DNA of 64,000 bases, from the NCBI RefSeq assembly GCF_000426845.1, contig NZ_AUGD01000006.1, positions 1 to 64,000 on the forward strand. Reading direction: 5' to 3'. Position 1 is the stretch's first letter. Every line of letters begins with the position of its first letter. Source of the DNA: Bradyrhizobium sp. in8p8 (lineage in GTDB: Bacteria > Pseudomonadota > Alphaproteobacteria > Rhizobiales > Xanthobacteraceae). The notes under the pieces are model-generated. The model had not been told where the DNA came from. It made no database searches and saw only the letters and a program-made list of their open reading frames with translations. Both the position numbers and the translations under genes were made by a program. Shown one piece after another: positions 24,406-33,898 of the stretch.

Positions 24406-25773
24406 ATGCGACGCACGCTGATCAGATCAGCCACCGTCATCAGCATGGATGACGCGATCGGCGACCTCCGCACCGGCGACGTGCTGGTCGAAGGCGACCG
24501 CATCGTTGACGTGCTGCCGTCCATCGACCTCGGCAGCGGCGAGGCGGAGATCTTTGATGGGACCGGCCGCATCGTCGTCCCCGGTCTCATCAACGCGCAC
24601 ATGCACACCTGGCAGACAGGCTTGCGCGGCTTTGCCGCGAACTGGACGCTGCTGGAATATTTCCGCCGCATGCATGCCGGGCTCGCGACCGTATTCCAGC
24701 CCGACGACATCTACATCGCCACACTCGTCGGGGCGCTGAATCAGATCAACCATGGCGCCACCACACTGGTCGACTGGTGCCACAACAACCCGACGCCCGA
24801 TCATACCGACGCTGCCGTCCGCGGCCTGCTCGAGAGCGGCATCCGCGCAGCCTTCTTCCACGGCTCGCCCAAGCCCGAACCGAAGCCAGGCGAGCCGCAT
24901 TTCTCGGAGGTGCCGCATCCACGCCGCGAGGTCGAGCGGCTGCTCGCAGGCGCCCTCGCCGACCGTGACGGTCTCGTCACGCTGGGACTTGCTATCCTGG
25001 GACCGCACTATTCGACCCTCGACGTCGCCATGCACGATCTCCGCCTTGCGCGTGAGCTCAACCTGATCGCATCGATGCATCAGGGCGGCGGCCCGGCCAA
25101 GACGCCCGGCGGCTGGGAGAAGCTGATCGAGGCCGGGTTCGTCGGTCCGGGCGTGAACATCGTCCATGGCAACGATCTGGCCGATGAACTCCTGGACCGG
25201 ATGGTTGATCTCGGCGTGTCCTTCTCGGTGACACCTGAGAACGAGATGATCCAGGGCCACGGCTTCCCGATCACCGGACGCCTCCTGAAACGCGGCGTGC
25301 GGCCGACGATCGGCATTGATCTGGAATCCGTGCTGGCCGGCGATCTTCTCTCGGCCGCCCGCGTCGCGCTCTCCATGCAGCGCGCACTCGACAATGCGGA
25401 GTCGAGAAAGACGAGCGGCACGATACCGGTGACGACCACAATTCCGGTCCGCGAGGCACTGCGCTGGGTCACGACAGAAGGTGCCCGCATGCTCGGCCGC
25501 GAGCACCAGATCGGATCGCTGACGCCGGGCAAGCTCGCCGACCTCGTCATCATCGACGCCTCCCATCTCAACCTCGTCCCGGTGCATGATCCCGTCGCGA
25601 CCGTCGTGATGCAGACGAGCCTTGCCAACATCGAGGCCGTCATGATCGGCGGCAGCTGGAAGAAGCGAAATGGCCGATTGCTGGTTGACGGGCTGGAGTC
25701 GAAGAAACAGCGGCTTGCGCAATCCGGCGAGCGGCTGGTGCAAGACATCAAACGACAGGGACGCGCTGCCTGA
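24406..25773 (+). CDS. Amidohydrolase of the TRZ/ATZ (chlorohydrolase) family
   Basis: This 455-residue metal-dependent hydrolase has the HxH pair in GLINAHMHTWQTG. Further likely ligands are in SMHQGGG, NIVHGNDL and GIDLES. The composite beta-domain at both ends (LVEGDRIVDVLP and GKLADLVIIDAS) is typical of cytosine deaminase-like amidohydrolases. These deaminate or dechlorinate N-heterocycles or hydrolyse amides. It lies 4 nt after the maleylacetate reductase. An amidohydrolase here hints that the transported substrate carries an amide, amine or leaving group removed before ring cleavage. The actual substrate is unknown. Confidence 0.85.
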   Translation: MRRTLIRSATVISMDDAIGDLRTGDVLVEGDRIVDVLPSIDLGSGEAEIFDGTGRIVVPGLINAHMHTWQTGLRGFAANWTLLEYFRRMHAGLATVFQPDDIYIATLVGALNQINHGATTLVDWCHNNPTPDHTDAAVRGLLESGIRAAFFHGSPKPEPKPGEPHFSEVPHPRREVERLLAGALADRDGLVTLGLAILGPHYSTLDVAMHDLRLARELNLIASMHQGGGPAKTPGGWEKLIEAGFVGPGVNIVHGNDLADELLDRMVDLGVSFSVTPENEMIQGHGFPITGRLLKRGVRPTIGIDLESVLAGDLLSAARVALSMQRALDNAESRKTSGTIPVTTTIPVREALRWVTTEGARMLGREHQIGSLTPGKLADLVIIDASHLNLVPVHDPVATVVMQTSLANIEAVMIGGSWKKRNGRLLVDGLESKKQRLAQSGERLVQDIKRQGRAA

Positions 25774-25794
25774 CGGCGCAAATGGACAACAACA

Positions 25795-26697
25795 ATGACC
25801 GACGCTTTGGGGAACGTTGCCTTCATCGGAATCGGCAAGATGGGCCTGCCCATGTCGGTCCTCGTCGCCAAGGCCGGTTTTGCCGTCACTGCGTTCGACC
25901 AGAGCGCGGTGCGGATCAACGAGGCACGCGCGCAAGGCATCGCGGTCGCCGCATCGCCGGCGGAGGCCGTGCGCGGCAAGGCGGCTGTCGTGACGTCCTT
26001 GCCAGATGACGCTGCCCTGCGTGGGGCGCTGCTCGGCCCCACCGGCCTCATCGCCGCGATGACGCCCGGTGCTGTTCTCATCGAGACCAGCACGGTGAGT
26101 GTCGAAGCCTCCGCCGAGATCGCAGCTGCCGCGCAAAGCCGCGGCATTGCCTATCTTCGCTCCCCCGTGTCCGGCAATGCCAGCATCGTGCATACGGGCG
26201 CGCTGACTTGCTTCGTATCAGGGCCGAAAGAGGCGTTCGAGGGCGCAAAGCCGCTGTTCGCCGCCTTCACCCGGGCCCAGACCTATCTCGGCCCGGCCGA
26301 GGAAGCGCGCTACGCGAAGCTCTCGGTCAATCTGATGATCGCCGTATCCGCCGCGATGATGGCGGAGAGCCTGGCGCTGGCGCGCAAGGGCGGCATTGCC
26401 TGGCAGGACATCCTGAAGGTTCTCGACGACAGCGCCGTGGCTTCGCCGATGATGAAGTACAAGACCGCGCCGCTGCGGACCCGTGATTTCGAGTCCACCT
26501 TCTCCTGCAGGCAGATGGCCAAGGATCTCGACCTCATCCTCGGCGCCGGGCACGCCGTCGGCGTGCCACTTCAGCTGGCCGCGCAGGTGCGCGAGACCTA
26601 TGGCGCGCTTGTCGCGCAGGGCGATGGCGAGACCGACTTCATTGCGACCGTCAAGCATCTCGAGCGGCTGTCCGGCCTCGACGAACCGAAGCTGTGA
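25795..26697 (+). CDS. Beta-hydroxyacid dehydrogenase (HIBADH/tartronate semialdehyde reductase family)
   Basis: This 300-residue enzyme begins with a Rossmann fold, AFIGIGKMGLPMSVLVAKAG. The substrate loop SPVSGNASIVHTGALTCFVSG corresponds to the family's SGG region. The catalytic lysine is likely in YAKLSVNLMIAVSAAMMAES. The helical C-terminal domain mediates dimerisation. It oxidises a beta-hydroxy acid or reduces the aldehyde with NAD(P). Here it may process a side chain or a C3/C4 fragment. It starts 21 nt after the amidohydrolase. Confidence 0.85.
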   Translation: MTDALGNVAFIGIGKMGLPMSVLVAKAGFAVTAFDQSAVRINEARAQGIAVAASPAEAVRGKAAVVTSLPDDAALRGALLGPTGLIAAMTPGAVLIETSTVSVEASAEIAAAAQSRGIAYLRSPVSGNASIVHTGALTCFVSGPKEAFEGAKPLFAAFTRAQTYLGPAEEARYAKLSVNLMIAVSAAMMAESLALARKGGIAWQDILKVLDDSAVASPMMKYKTAPLRTRDFESTFSCRQMAKDLDLILGAGHAVGVPLQLAAQVRETYGALVAQGDGETDFIATVKHLERLSGLDEPKL

Positions 26698-26712
26698 TCC
26701 ACGGAGACACTT

Positions 26713-27597
26713 ATGCGCAACTTCAACGAGAACACGATCACGGACGCAGTGCTGGAGCGGATCGCCGGGGCAACCGACCCCCGCGTCAAGCAGGTGAGCG
26801 AAGCGCTGGTGCGTCACCTTCACGCTTTCGTTCGCGAGGTGCGGCCAACCCAGAAGGAGTGGGAATTCGGCATCGACTTCCTGACCCGCACTGGACACAT
26901 GTGTAACGACAAGCGCCAGGAGTTCATCCTGCTGTCGGATACGCTCGGCGTCTCGATGCTGGTCGATGCCATCAACCACCCAGTGCCGGAGGGCGCGACC
27001 GAGACCACGGTGCTTGGCCCGTTCTTCGTTCAGGCAGCCCCGGAAAAGGATAGCGGCGCCGATATCTCCGGCCCGATGGAAGGCGATCCAATGCTCGTCA
27101 CCGGCTCGGTCTCGACCGTGGACGGCAAGCCGCTCGCGGGCGCCGTGGTCGACGTCTGGCACTCCGACGATGACGGCTATTACGACGTGCAGCAACTCGA
27201 CAAGATCGGCGATCTCGCGATGCGCGCCCGCTTCCACACCGACGCCAACGGCCGCTTCCATTTCTGGTCGATCAAGCCGGCGGCCTATCCTATTCCGCAT
27301 GATGGCCCGGTCGGCGAGATGCTGGAGGGACAGGGCCGCCATCCCTGGCGTCCAGCCCATGTGCACTTCATGATCTCGGCGCCTGGTTTCGAGCAGCTCG
27401 TGACACACGTGTTCGTTGCGGGCGACCAGTATCTCGACAGCGACGTGGTGTTCGGCGTCAAGGACAGCCTGATCCGTGAATTCGTTCGCCATCCCGCCGG
27501 TCGTGCGCCGGATGGTCGCATGGTGGAGCGCGAGTATTTTCATCTCAACTACGATTTCGGCCTGAAGACGCTCGCGAGCAACGCGAGAGCCGCTTAA
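26713..27597 (+). CDS. Intradiol ring-cleavage dioxygenase (hydroxyquinol 1,2-dioxygenase type)
   Basis: This 294-residue non-heme Fe(III) enzyme would open hydroxyquinol or a related catechol to maleylacetate. Ligands fall at Tyr156 (DDDGYYDVQ), Tyr192 (AAYPIPHDGPVG), His216 and His218 (RPAHVHFMI). The spacings (36, 24 and 2) equal those of catechol 1,2-dioxygenase. An N-terminal helical domain (residues 1-100) with HMCNDKRQEFILLSDTLGVSM mediates dimerisation. Co-occurrence with maleylacetate reductase favours hydroxyquinol over catechol. Chlorocatechol-type substrates cannot be excluded. Confidence 0.9.
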   Translation: MRNFNENTITDAVLERIAGATDPRVKQVSEALVRHLHAFVREVRPTQKEWEFGIDFLTRTGHMCNDKRQEFILLSDTLGVSMLVDAINHPVPEGATETTVLGPFFVQAAPEKDSGADISGPMEGDPMLVTGSVSTVDGKPLAGAVVDVWHSDDDGYYDVQQLDKIGDLAMRARFHTDANGRFHFWSIKPAAYPIPHDGPVGEMLEGQGRHPWRPAHVHFMISAPGFEQLVTHVFVAGDQYLDSDVVFGVKDSLIREFVRHPAGRAPDGRMVEREYFHLNYDFGLKTLASNARAA

Positions 27598-27651
27598 GCT
27601 GAACGACGGACCAACAAGAGTCCGCCAACAGGGAGCAGACGGGAGCTGAGG

Positions 27652-29046
27652 ATGGGACCGCGGGTCAGCACGGGCATATTGGCCGAGCGCCTCACCGGCA
27701 TGATCGGCTGGCGCGCGAGCGTCGCGCGCGGCGTGCTCGATCAACATGGCCAGAGCGAATCGCATTATCGGAGCCTGCCGCCCGACATCGTCGTCTTTCC
27801 TGAAACCACGCAGGAGGTCGCCGAGATCGTCAAGCTCTGCGCCGGTGCGGGCATGCCGATCGTTCCGTTCGGTGCTGGTACCTCGCTCGAAGGCAATGCG
27901 GCCGCGGTCGCCGGCGGCGTCTGCTTCGACTTCGCACGGATGAACAAGGTGCTGGCGGTCCACGACAGCGACATGGACGTCGTGGTGCAGCCGGGCATCA
28001 CGCGCAAGCGGCTCAACGCGGAACTGCGCAATACAGGCCTGTTCTTTCCGATCGACCCTGGCGCCGACGCCTCGATCGGCGGCATGACGTCGACGCGCGC
28101 CTCCGGCACCATGGCGGTGCGCTACGGCACCATGAAGGACAACGTCATGGCACTGGAGGTGGTGCTTGCCGACGGGCGCGTGATCCGCACCGCGAAGCGA
28201 GCGCGCAAGTCGGCGGCCGGCTATGACCTGACGCGCATGTTCGTCGGCGCGGAGGGCACGCTGGGCGTCATCACCGAGATCACCTTGAAAGTCCATCCCG
28301 TGCCGCATGCGATCTCGGCGGCGGTCTGCAGTTTCGACACCCTGCACGACGCCGTGGACACCGCGATCTCGGTGATCCAGTCCGCGATCCCGGTGGCGCG
28401 CATCGAGCTGCTCGACGACGTCATGATGCGCGGCATCAACGCCTACGCCAAGCTCGGCTATCGCGAGAGCCCCACCCTGTTCTTCGAATTCCACGGCTCC
28501 GAGAGTTCTGTCGCCGAGCAGGCCGAGGCCGCGCAGGCGATCGCCGCCGACCATGGCGGCCACGGCTTCGCCTGGGCCAAGGCGCCGGAAGACCGCAGCC
28601 GGCTCTGGCACGCCCGCGACAACACACTTTATGCCGGCCTCGGCCTGCGCCCCGGCGCACGCGCGGTGATCACCGATGTCTGCGTGCCGATCTCGCGCCT
28701 CGCGGAATGCCTGACCGAGACGCGGCGCGATGCGGACGCGCACGGCTTTACCGCGCCGATCGTCGGCCATGTCGGCGACGGCAATTTCCACATGCTGATC
28801 CTGATCGATCCGGCCAAGCCGGAGGAGGTCGAAGGCGCAAAGTCGCTGCAGGCCCGGATGGTCGCCCGCGCCATCGCCATGGACGGCACCTGCACCGGCG
28901 AACATGGCATCGGTCTCGGCAAAATCGGTTATCTCGTCGACGAGCTCGGCGAGGCTGTCGACGTGATGCGGTCGATCAAGACCGCGCTCGATCCGAATGG
29001 TCTGATGAACCCCGGAAAGATCTTTGCAGGCGGAGCCAAGGCATGA
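27652..29046 (+). CDS. FAD-linked oxidase (GlcD / D-lactate dehydrogenase family)
   Basis: This 464-residue flavoprotein has the PCMH-type FAD domain with PIVPFGAGTSLEGNAAAVAGG and FFPIDPGADASIGGM. The C-terminal substrate domain contains VGHVGDGNFHMLI and EHGIGLGK, both conserved in D-2-hydroxyacid dehydrogenases. Such enzymes oxidise D-lactate, glycolate or D-2-hydroxyglutarate and pass electrons onward. Here it may oxidise a hydroxyacid released from the imported substrate. ATG 27652 follows a GGGAGCTGAGG-like site. The 54-nt gap from the dioxygenase is the largest so far in the operon. Confidence 0.88.
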   Translation: MGPRVSTGILAERLTGMIGWRASVARGVLDQHGQSESHYRSLPPDIVVFPETTQEVAEIVKLCAGAGMPIVPFGAGTSLEGNAAAVAGGVCFDFARMNKVLAVHDSDMDVVVQPGITRKRLNAELRNTGLFFPIDPGADASIGGMTSTRASGTMAVRYGTMKDNVMALEVVLADGRVIRTAKRARKSAAGYDLTRMFVGAEGTLGVITEITLKVHPVPHAISAAVCSFDTLHDAVDTAISVIQSAIPVARIELLDDVMMRGINAYAKLGYRESPTLFFEFHGSESSVAEQAEAAQAIAADHGGHGFAWAKAPEDRSRLWHARDNTLYAGLGLRPGARAVITDVCVPISRLAECLTETRRDADAHGFTAPIVGHVGDGNFHMLILIDPAKPEEVEGAKSLQARMVARAIAMDGTCTGEHGIGLGKIGYLVDELGEAVDVMRSIKTALDPNGLMNPGKIFAGGAKA

Positions 29047-29056
29047 GTGAAAAGTC

Positions 29057-30580
29057 ATGAGCGACGCGCTCCGGATCGAAGTCACCTCACCCACGCCGCT
29101 GCTGGAGCTGCGCGGCATCAGCAAGGAATTTCCCGGCGTCAAGGCGCTCGACGACGTGTCCTTTGCCGTCTACCCTGGCGAAGTGCACATGCTGCTCGGC
29201 GAGAACGGCGCCGGCAAGTCGAGCCTGATGAAGGTGCTGTGCGGCGCCTACCGCGCCGACGCAGGCGAGTTCTACTACAAGGGCGAGACGGTCGCGATCG
29301 AGTCCGCTGCCGATGCGCAGAAACTCGGCATTGCCGTAATTTTCCAGGAATTCTCGCTGGTCCCCCATCTCGACATCGCCCAGAACATTTTCCTCGGGCG
29401 TGAGCCGAAGGGCCGTATTCCCGGCACCATCGATCGACGCAAGATACTGGCCGACGCCAAACGCGTACTCGACACCATCGGCTTCGACATCGATCCCTCC
29501 ACCACCGTCGACAAGCTCGGCGTGGCGCAGCAACAGATGGTCGAGATCGCGAAGGCGATCAGCCAGAACGCACGTATCCTCGTGATGGACGAACCCACGG
29601 CGGCGCTGTCCGACCGCGAGACCGAGCTCTTGTTCGCCTTGATCGGGCGGCTCAAGGCCGACGGCGTGTCGATCGTCTACATCTCGCATCGCATGGCCGA
29701 GGTGTTCGCGCTCGGCGATCGCATTACTGTCCTGCGCGACGGCCGCCGCATCGACGGCGTCAAACCTGCCGACGTGACGCCTGAGCAGTTGGTGCGCATG
29801 ATGGTCGGCCGCAACGTCGACATGACCTATCCGCGCAATTTCGCCGACAAGCCGGGTGAGGTGCTGCTGGAAGTCAAGGGCCTCAGCGCTTCGACCGGCA
29901 TTTCCGACATCAACATCGAGGTGCGCCGGGGCGAGATCGTCGGGCTATGCGGCCTGGTCGGCTCCGGCCGCAGCGAGGTCGCCCGCGCCATCTTCGGCGC
30001 CGATCCCGTGACGTCGGGCGAGATCATCTTCGACGGCAAGGTCATTTCCGGCGAGCCCGACCTCGCCGCCCGCCGCGGCATCGCCCTGATCCCGGAGAGC
30101 CGCAAGAGCGAAGGCCTCGCGCTGCTGCGCTCGGTCAGCGACAACCTCGTGGTGTCCGCGCTCAAGAAGCTGTTTCCGAGCGGCCTGTTCGATCAACGTA
30201 GCGCGCAGCGTACCGCCGACGGCCTGATCCGCCAGTTGCGCATCGCAACCCCGAGCGCTCGCCAGACCGTCGGCCTGCTCTCGGGCGGCAACCAGCAGAA
30301 GGTCGTGATCGGCAAATGGCTGGCGGCCGGCTCGAAGCTGTTCATCTTCGACGAGCCGACGCGAGGCATCGACATCGGCGCGAAGTCCGAGATCTTCGCG
30401 CTGATCGACCGCCTCGTTGCGGAAGGCGCGGCGGCCCTGATGATCTCGTCCGAGCAGGTCGAGATCTGCCATGTCTGCGACCGCGCCTATGTGATGCGCG
30501 AGGGGCGCATCGCCGGGCATCTGACACGCAACGAACTGACCGAGGAGAACATCGTGCGATTGGGGATGCATCATGCGTGA
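29057..30580 (+). CDS. Sugar-type ABC importer, duplicated ATPase (RbsA/MglA family)
   Basis: This 507-residue cytoplasmic ATPase carries two nucleotide-binding domains. The first has Walker A GENGAGKSS and Walker B LVMDEPTAALS. The second has a degenerate Walker A (GLVGSGRSE) but an intact signature LSGGNQQKV and FIFDEPTRGID. That asymmetry is normal for ribose/galactose-class importers. It starts 10 nt after the FAD oxidase and overlaps the first permease by 8 nt. The transporter probably imports the compound the operon degrades. Confidence 0.92.
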   Translation: MSDALRIEVTSPTPLLELRGISKEFPGVKALDDVSFAVYPGEVHMLLGENGAGKSSLMKVLCGAYRADAGEFYYKGETVAIESAADAQKLGIAVIFQEFSLVPHLDIAQNIFLGREPKGRIPGTIDRRKILADAKRVLDTIGFDIDPSTTVDKLGVAQQQMVEIAKAISQNARILVMDEPTAALSDRETELLFALIGRLKADGVSIVYISHRMAEVFALGDRITVLRDGRRIDGVKPADVTPEQLVRMMVGRNVDMTYPRNFADKPGEVLLEVKGLSASTGISDINIEVRRGEIVGLCGLVGSGRSEVARAIFGADPVTSGEIIFDGKVISGEPDLAARRGIALIPESRKSEGLALLRSVSDNLVVSALKKLFPSGLFDQRSAQRTADGLIRQLRIATPSARQTVGLLSGGNQQKVVIGKWLAAGSKLFIFDEPTRGIDIGAKSEIFALIDRLVAEGAAALMISSEQVEICHVCDRAYVMREGRIAGHLTRNELTEENIVRLGMHHA

Positions 30581-31523
30581 GGCCGCTGTCGTCGCTCAGC
30601 CCAATCCGCTGCAACGCATTCCCGGCGTTGCCATGGTGCTGGCGCTTCTGATCGCCCTGTTCAGCGTGATCGCGCCCGGCTTCCTGTCGGTCGCCAACCT
30701 CTCCAACGTGCTGGTGCAGTCGACCATCCTGACCATGCTCGCACTGCCGATGACCTTGATCATCATGACTGAAGGCCTCGACCTGTCGATGGGCGCGGTG
30801 CTGACGCTGACCTCGCTCTGCGTCGCGATCGTATCGCTTGCAACGAAATCGATGCTGCTGGGCCTTGGCGCCGGCCTGCTTGTCGGCACGGTCTTCGGCG
30901 TTGCCAACGGCTGGCTGGTTGCGATCGTGGGCATCCCGCCCTTCGTGGCAACGCTCGGCACGCTCGGAATGGCGCAGGGCCTGTCGCTGATCGTCAGCGA
31001 CGGCCAGAGCGTGGTCGGCATTCCCCACAGCGTGCGCGATATCTACTCGGCGACCTTTCTGGGCATCCCCGTTCCGATAGTGATGGCGCTGGTGACCTAC
31101 GCCGCCTTCCACGCCCTGCTCTATCACACCCGCTTCGGCACCTACATCTTCGCGCTCGGCGGCAATCGCGAGGCGCTGCGCTATGCGGGTCTTTCGCCGA
31201 ACCGCCTCCTGATCGCGGTCTATGCAATCGGCGGCGCCATGGCAGGCATTGCCGGCCTGTTGATGACCGCGCGGATGAATTCCGGCCACCCCACCGCCGG
31301 CCTCGGGCTCGAATTCGATGCCATCGCGGCCGTCGCCGTCGGCGGCACCTCGTTCGAGCGCGGCAATGGCTGGCTGCTCGGCACGCTGCTCGGCGTGCTC
31401 TCCGTCGGCGTGCTGCGCAACGGGCTGAACCTGATCTCGCTGCCGTCCTCGGTGCAGGTCGCAAGCGTCGGCGTTCTCGTCATCCTCGCCCTGTTCCTCG
31501 ATGGCCTCAGGAGCCGCGCATGA
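30573..31523 (+). CDS. Sugar-type ABC importer permease (RbsC-like), first
   Basis: This 316-residue inner-membrane protein has eight to ten hydrophobic helices. The family stretch MTLIIMTEGLDLSMGAVLTL lies near residue 60, and the EAA-like cytoplasmic loop is in GGNREALRYAGLSPNRLLIAVYAIGG. It overlaps the ATPase gene by 8 nt and the second permease by 4 nt. It would pair with that permease as a heterodimer. Confidence 0.92.
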   Translation: MREAAVVAQPNPLQRIPGVAMVLALLIALFSVIAPGFLSVANLSNVLVQSTILTMLALPMTLIIMTEGLDLSMGAVLTLTSLCVAIVSLATKSMLLGLGAGLLVGTVFGVANGWLVAIVGIPPFVATLGTLGMAQGLSLIVSDGQSVVGIPHSVRDIYSATFLGIPVPIVMALVTYAAFHALLYHTRFGTYIFALGGNREALRYAGLSPNRLLIAVYAIGGAMAGIAGLLMTARMNSGHPTAGLGLEFDAIAAVAVGGTSFERGNGWLLGTLLGVLSVGVLRNGLNLISLPSSVQVASVGVLVILALFLDGLRSRA

Positions 31524-32497
31524 CCGACATCACTAAGGGCGCCATCGCGCCGCCCCGCTCCTTCCTGTCACAGGACGCGATCCAGCTGTTCTATCGCCTG
31601 CTCGCGGCGCTCCTGATCTGCGCGGTGCTCGCCGTGCTGAGCGACTCCTTCCTGAGCCTCGGCAACATCCTCAATGTGCTCAGGCAGGCGAGCCTCACCT
31701 TCTTCATCGCCTCCGGCCTCACGCTGGTCGTTCTGACGGCGGGCCTCGATCTCTCCGTTGGCGCCAATGTCGCGCTGTCGGCCTGCCTCGCCGGGACCGT
31801 GATCCATACGACGGGCTCGCCGGTGCTCGGCATCCTCACCGGGCTCGCCTCCGGCGGCATCGTCGGCCTGGTCAACGGGATCATGGTCACCGCGCTGCGC
31901 ATCCCCTCCTTCATCGCGACCTACGGCATGCTCTGGGTGCTGAACGGCCTCACCTATTGGTACATGGCCGGCGAGACGCTGCACGGTTTCCCCGCCGGCT
32001 TCCGCCAGATCGGCAGCGGCTATCTGTTCGGCCTGCCGATCCCGGTCTATCTGCTGCTGGTCTTCCTCGGCATCGGAACGTTCTTCGCGCAGCGCACGGT
32101 CTGGGGCCAGGAGATCTATGCGATCGGCGCCAATCCGGTCGCGGCGCGCCTGTCGGGCATTCCGGTCGCGCGCCGCCTGCTGCTGGTCTACGCGGTCTCC
32201 GGCACCATGGCGGGATTAGCCTCGATCATCTTCCTGTCCCGGCTCAATTCGGCGGAGGCCGACATTGGCGAAAGCCTGACGCTGCCCGCGATCGCGGCCG
32301 TGCTGATCGGCGGCACCTCGCTGTTCGGCGGTGTCGGCACCGTGTTCGGCACCTTCATCGGCGCGCTGATCCTCACCCTGGTTCTGAACGGCATGAACCT
32401 GCTCGCGGTCAGCGCCAACTGGCAGCCGCTCGTCACAGGCGTCATCGTCATTCTCGCGGTCTGGCTCGACATGAAGACCCGCCGCCGCGCGCAATGA
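31520..32497 (+). CDS. Sugar-type ABC importer permease (RbsC-like), second
   Basis: This 325-residue membrane protein is parallel in structure to the first permease, with TLVVLTAGLDLSVGANVALSA and the loop IGANPVAARLSGIPVARRLLLVYAVSG. Two distinct permeases rather than a homodimer occur in several branched importers of this class. ATG 31520 overlaps the preceding stop (ATGA), and a ribosome-binding site for the binding protein lies in the 42-nt gap that follows. Confidence 0.92.
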   Translation: MTDITKGAIAPPRSFLSQDAIQLFYRLLAALLICAVLAVLSDSFLSLGNILNVLRQASLTFFIASGLTLVVLTAGLDLSVGANVALSACLAGTVIHTTGSPVLGILTGLASGGIVGLVNGIMVTALRIPSFIATYGMLWVLNGLTYWYMAGETLHGFPAGFRQIGSGYLFGLPIPVYLLLVFLGIGTFFAQRTVWGQEIYAIGANPVAARLSGIPVARRLLLVYAVSGTMAGLASIIFLSRLNSAEADIGESLTLPAIAAVLIGGTSLFGGVGTVFGTFIGALILTLVLNGMNLLAVSANWQPLVTGVIVILAVWLDMKTRRRAQ

Positions 32498-32539
32498 GCA
32501 CTTGGAAGTCCAACAAGCAAAATGAGGGATGGAGGCAAC

Positions 32540-33514
32540 ATGAAAACGAAACTGGGACATCTGGCGCTGCCGTTGCTGATGGCGACTGCGTTCACAACAG
32601 GAGCGCGTGCCGACGGCGAGACCATCGCCGTCTTCACCAAGAACCAGACCAACCCGTTCTTCCAGACGGTGCGGGTCGGCGCCGACAACATGGCGAAGAC
32701 GATGAACGCGAAGACGCTGCAATACATCCCGACCAAGCCGGACTCGATCCCGGAGCAGCTCAGCCAGATCGAGGACGTCGTGGTGAAGAAGCCGAGCGCG
32801 ATCGTCTTCACGCCGGTCGACTACAAGGCGATGGTGCCGGGCGTGGAGAAGATCAACGAGGCCAAGATCCCGGTCGTCAACATCACCGACCGCTCCGCCG
32901 GCGGCAAGTTCCTCTCCTTCATCGGCGCCGACGATTACAGCCTCGGGCTCGAGACCGCGCGCTTCCTGCTCAAGACCCTCGGCGGCAAGGGCAACATCGT
33001 CATCATCGAAGGCGTCAAGGGTTCACTGACCAATGTCGACCGCGTCCGCGGCTTCAATGACGCATTGAAGGAGGCTCCGGGCGCCAAGCTCCTGGCCTCG
33101 CAGCCCGGGAACTATCAACGGCTCCAGGCGCTCCAGGTGATGGAGAACCTGATGCAGTCGAACCCGCAGATCGACGGCGTGCTCGCCGCCAACGACGCCA
33201 TGGCGGTCGGCGCGATCGAGGCGCTCGATGGTGCCAACCGGAAAGCGCAGGTGATCGGCATCAACGGCACCAAGGAGGCGATCGACGCGATCAAGGCGGG
33301 CAAGCTGCTGGCGAGCGGCGACTACAACGGTTTCGCGCAAGGTTGCCTCGGCACCATGATGGCGATCCGCGCCTTGCGCAGCCAGCCTGTCATCGCCGAG
33401 ATCGTGCTGAAGCCGACCGTCATCACCAAGGACAATTACAAGCCCTTCGACGTGCCGCTGGAACAGCGGACCTGCCCGACCTTCGAGGATGCCGGCAAGC
33501 TCAGCGCGAAGTAG
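32540..33514 (+). CDS. Sugar-type periplasmic substrate-binding protein
   Basis: This 324-residue protein starts at ATG 32540 after GGAGG. A signal peptide (LALPLLMATAFTTGARA) is followed by a type I periplasmic-binding fold: TIAVFTKNQTNPFFQTVRVG at the start, then KPSAIVFTPVDYKAM, a hinge region with VLAANDAMAVGAIEAL, and VIGINGTKEAIDAIKAGK. This is the ribose-binding (RbsB) class, which takes sugars, polyols, autoinducer-2 and occasionally aromatics or inositol. It defines the importer's specificity, but the ligand cannot be read from sequence. Confidence 0.92.
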   Translation: MKTKLGHLALPLLMATAFTTGARADGETIAVFTKNQTNPFFQTVRVGADNMAKTMNAKTLQYIPTKPDSIPEQLSQIEDVVVKKPSAIVFTPVDYKAMVPGVEKINEAKIPVVNITDRSAGGKFLSFIGADDYSLGLETARFLLKTLGGKGNIVIIEGVKGSLTNVDRVRGFNDALKEAPGAKLLASQPGNYQRLQALQVMENLMQSNPQIDGVLAANDAMAVGAIEALDGANRKAQVIGINGTKEAIDAIKAGKLLASGDYNGFAQGCLGTMMAIRALRSQPVIAEIVLKPTVITKDNYKPFDVPLEQRTCPTFEDAGKLSAK

Positions 33515-33588
33515 ACTGACCGGTCACCACGAACCCGGACGGCCGCTGCTGCGGCCGTCCCAAGACTGAATCAAGACACGGAGACACC

Positions 33589-33876
33589 ATGCTGTTCGCC
33601 ATTCACGCCCTCGACCGCGCCGGGGCGCTGCCGACACGGCTTGCCAATTACGACGCCCACAAGACGTTCCTGAGCGACACCTCGCGCTTCGGCGTCCAGA
33701 TCGTGATGTCAGGACCGCTCGTCTCCGACGATGGCCAGACGATGATCGGCAGCCTGTTCCTGATCGAGGCACCCGGCCGCAAGGAGGTCGAAGCCTTCAA
33801 CAGCGCCGATCCCTTTGCCTCGGCGGGGATCTGGGAAAAGGTGACGATCACGGGCTTCCTGCGCCGCCAGGGCTGA
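33589..33876 (+). CDS. YciI-family protein
   Basis: This 95-residue protein has the YciI/EthD-like ferredoxin fold pattern: LFAIHALDRAGALPTRL, HKTFLSDTSRFG, then VSDDGQTMIGSLFLIEAPGRKEVEAFNSADPFASAGIWEKV cut by a short turn. YciI proteins resemble muconolactone isomerase and carry a His-Asp pair (compare YDAHKTF). It is the last gene of the catabolic operon, 74 nt after the binding protein and just before a terminator. It may isomerise or dehydrate a ring-cleavage product. That is inference. Confidence 0.85.
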   Translation: MLFAIHALDRAGALPTRLANYDAHKTFLSDTSRFGVQIVMSGPLVSDDGQTMIGSLFLIEAPGRKEVEAFNSADPFASAGIWEKVTITGFLRRQG

Positions 33877-33898
33877 GGCCGGCCACGTCAAAATGCGA

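Noticed and set aside
26218..29142. 974-codon minus-strand open frame across the catabolic genes
   Set aside because: It is rich in His, Arg and Asp in the pattern of a shadow frame, spans three real genes with catalytic motifs and has no recognisable domain.
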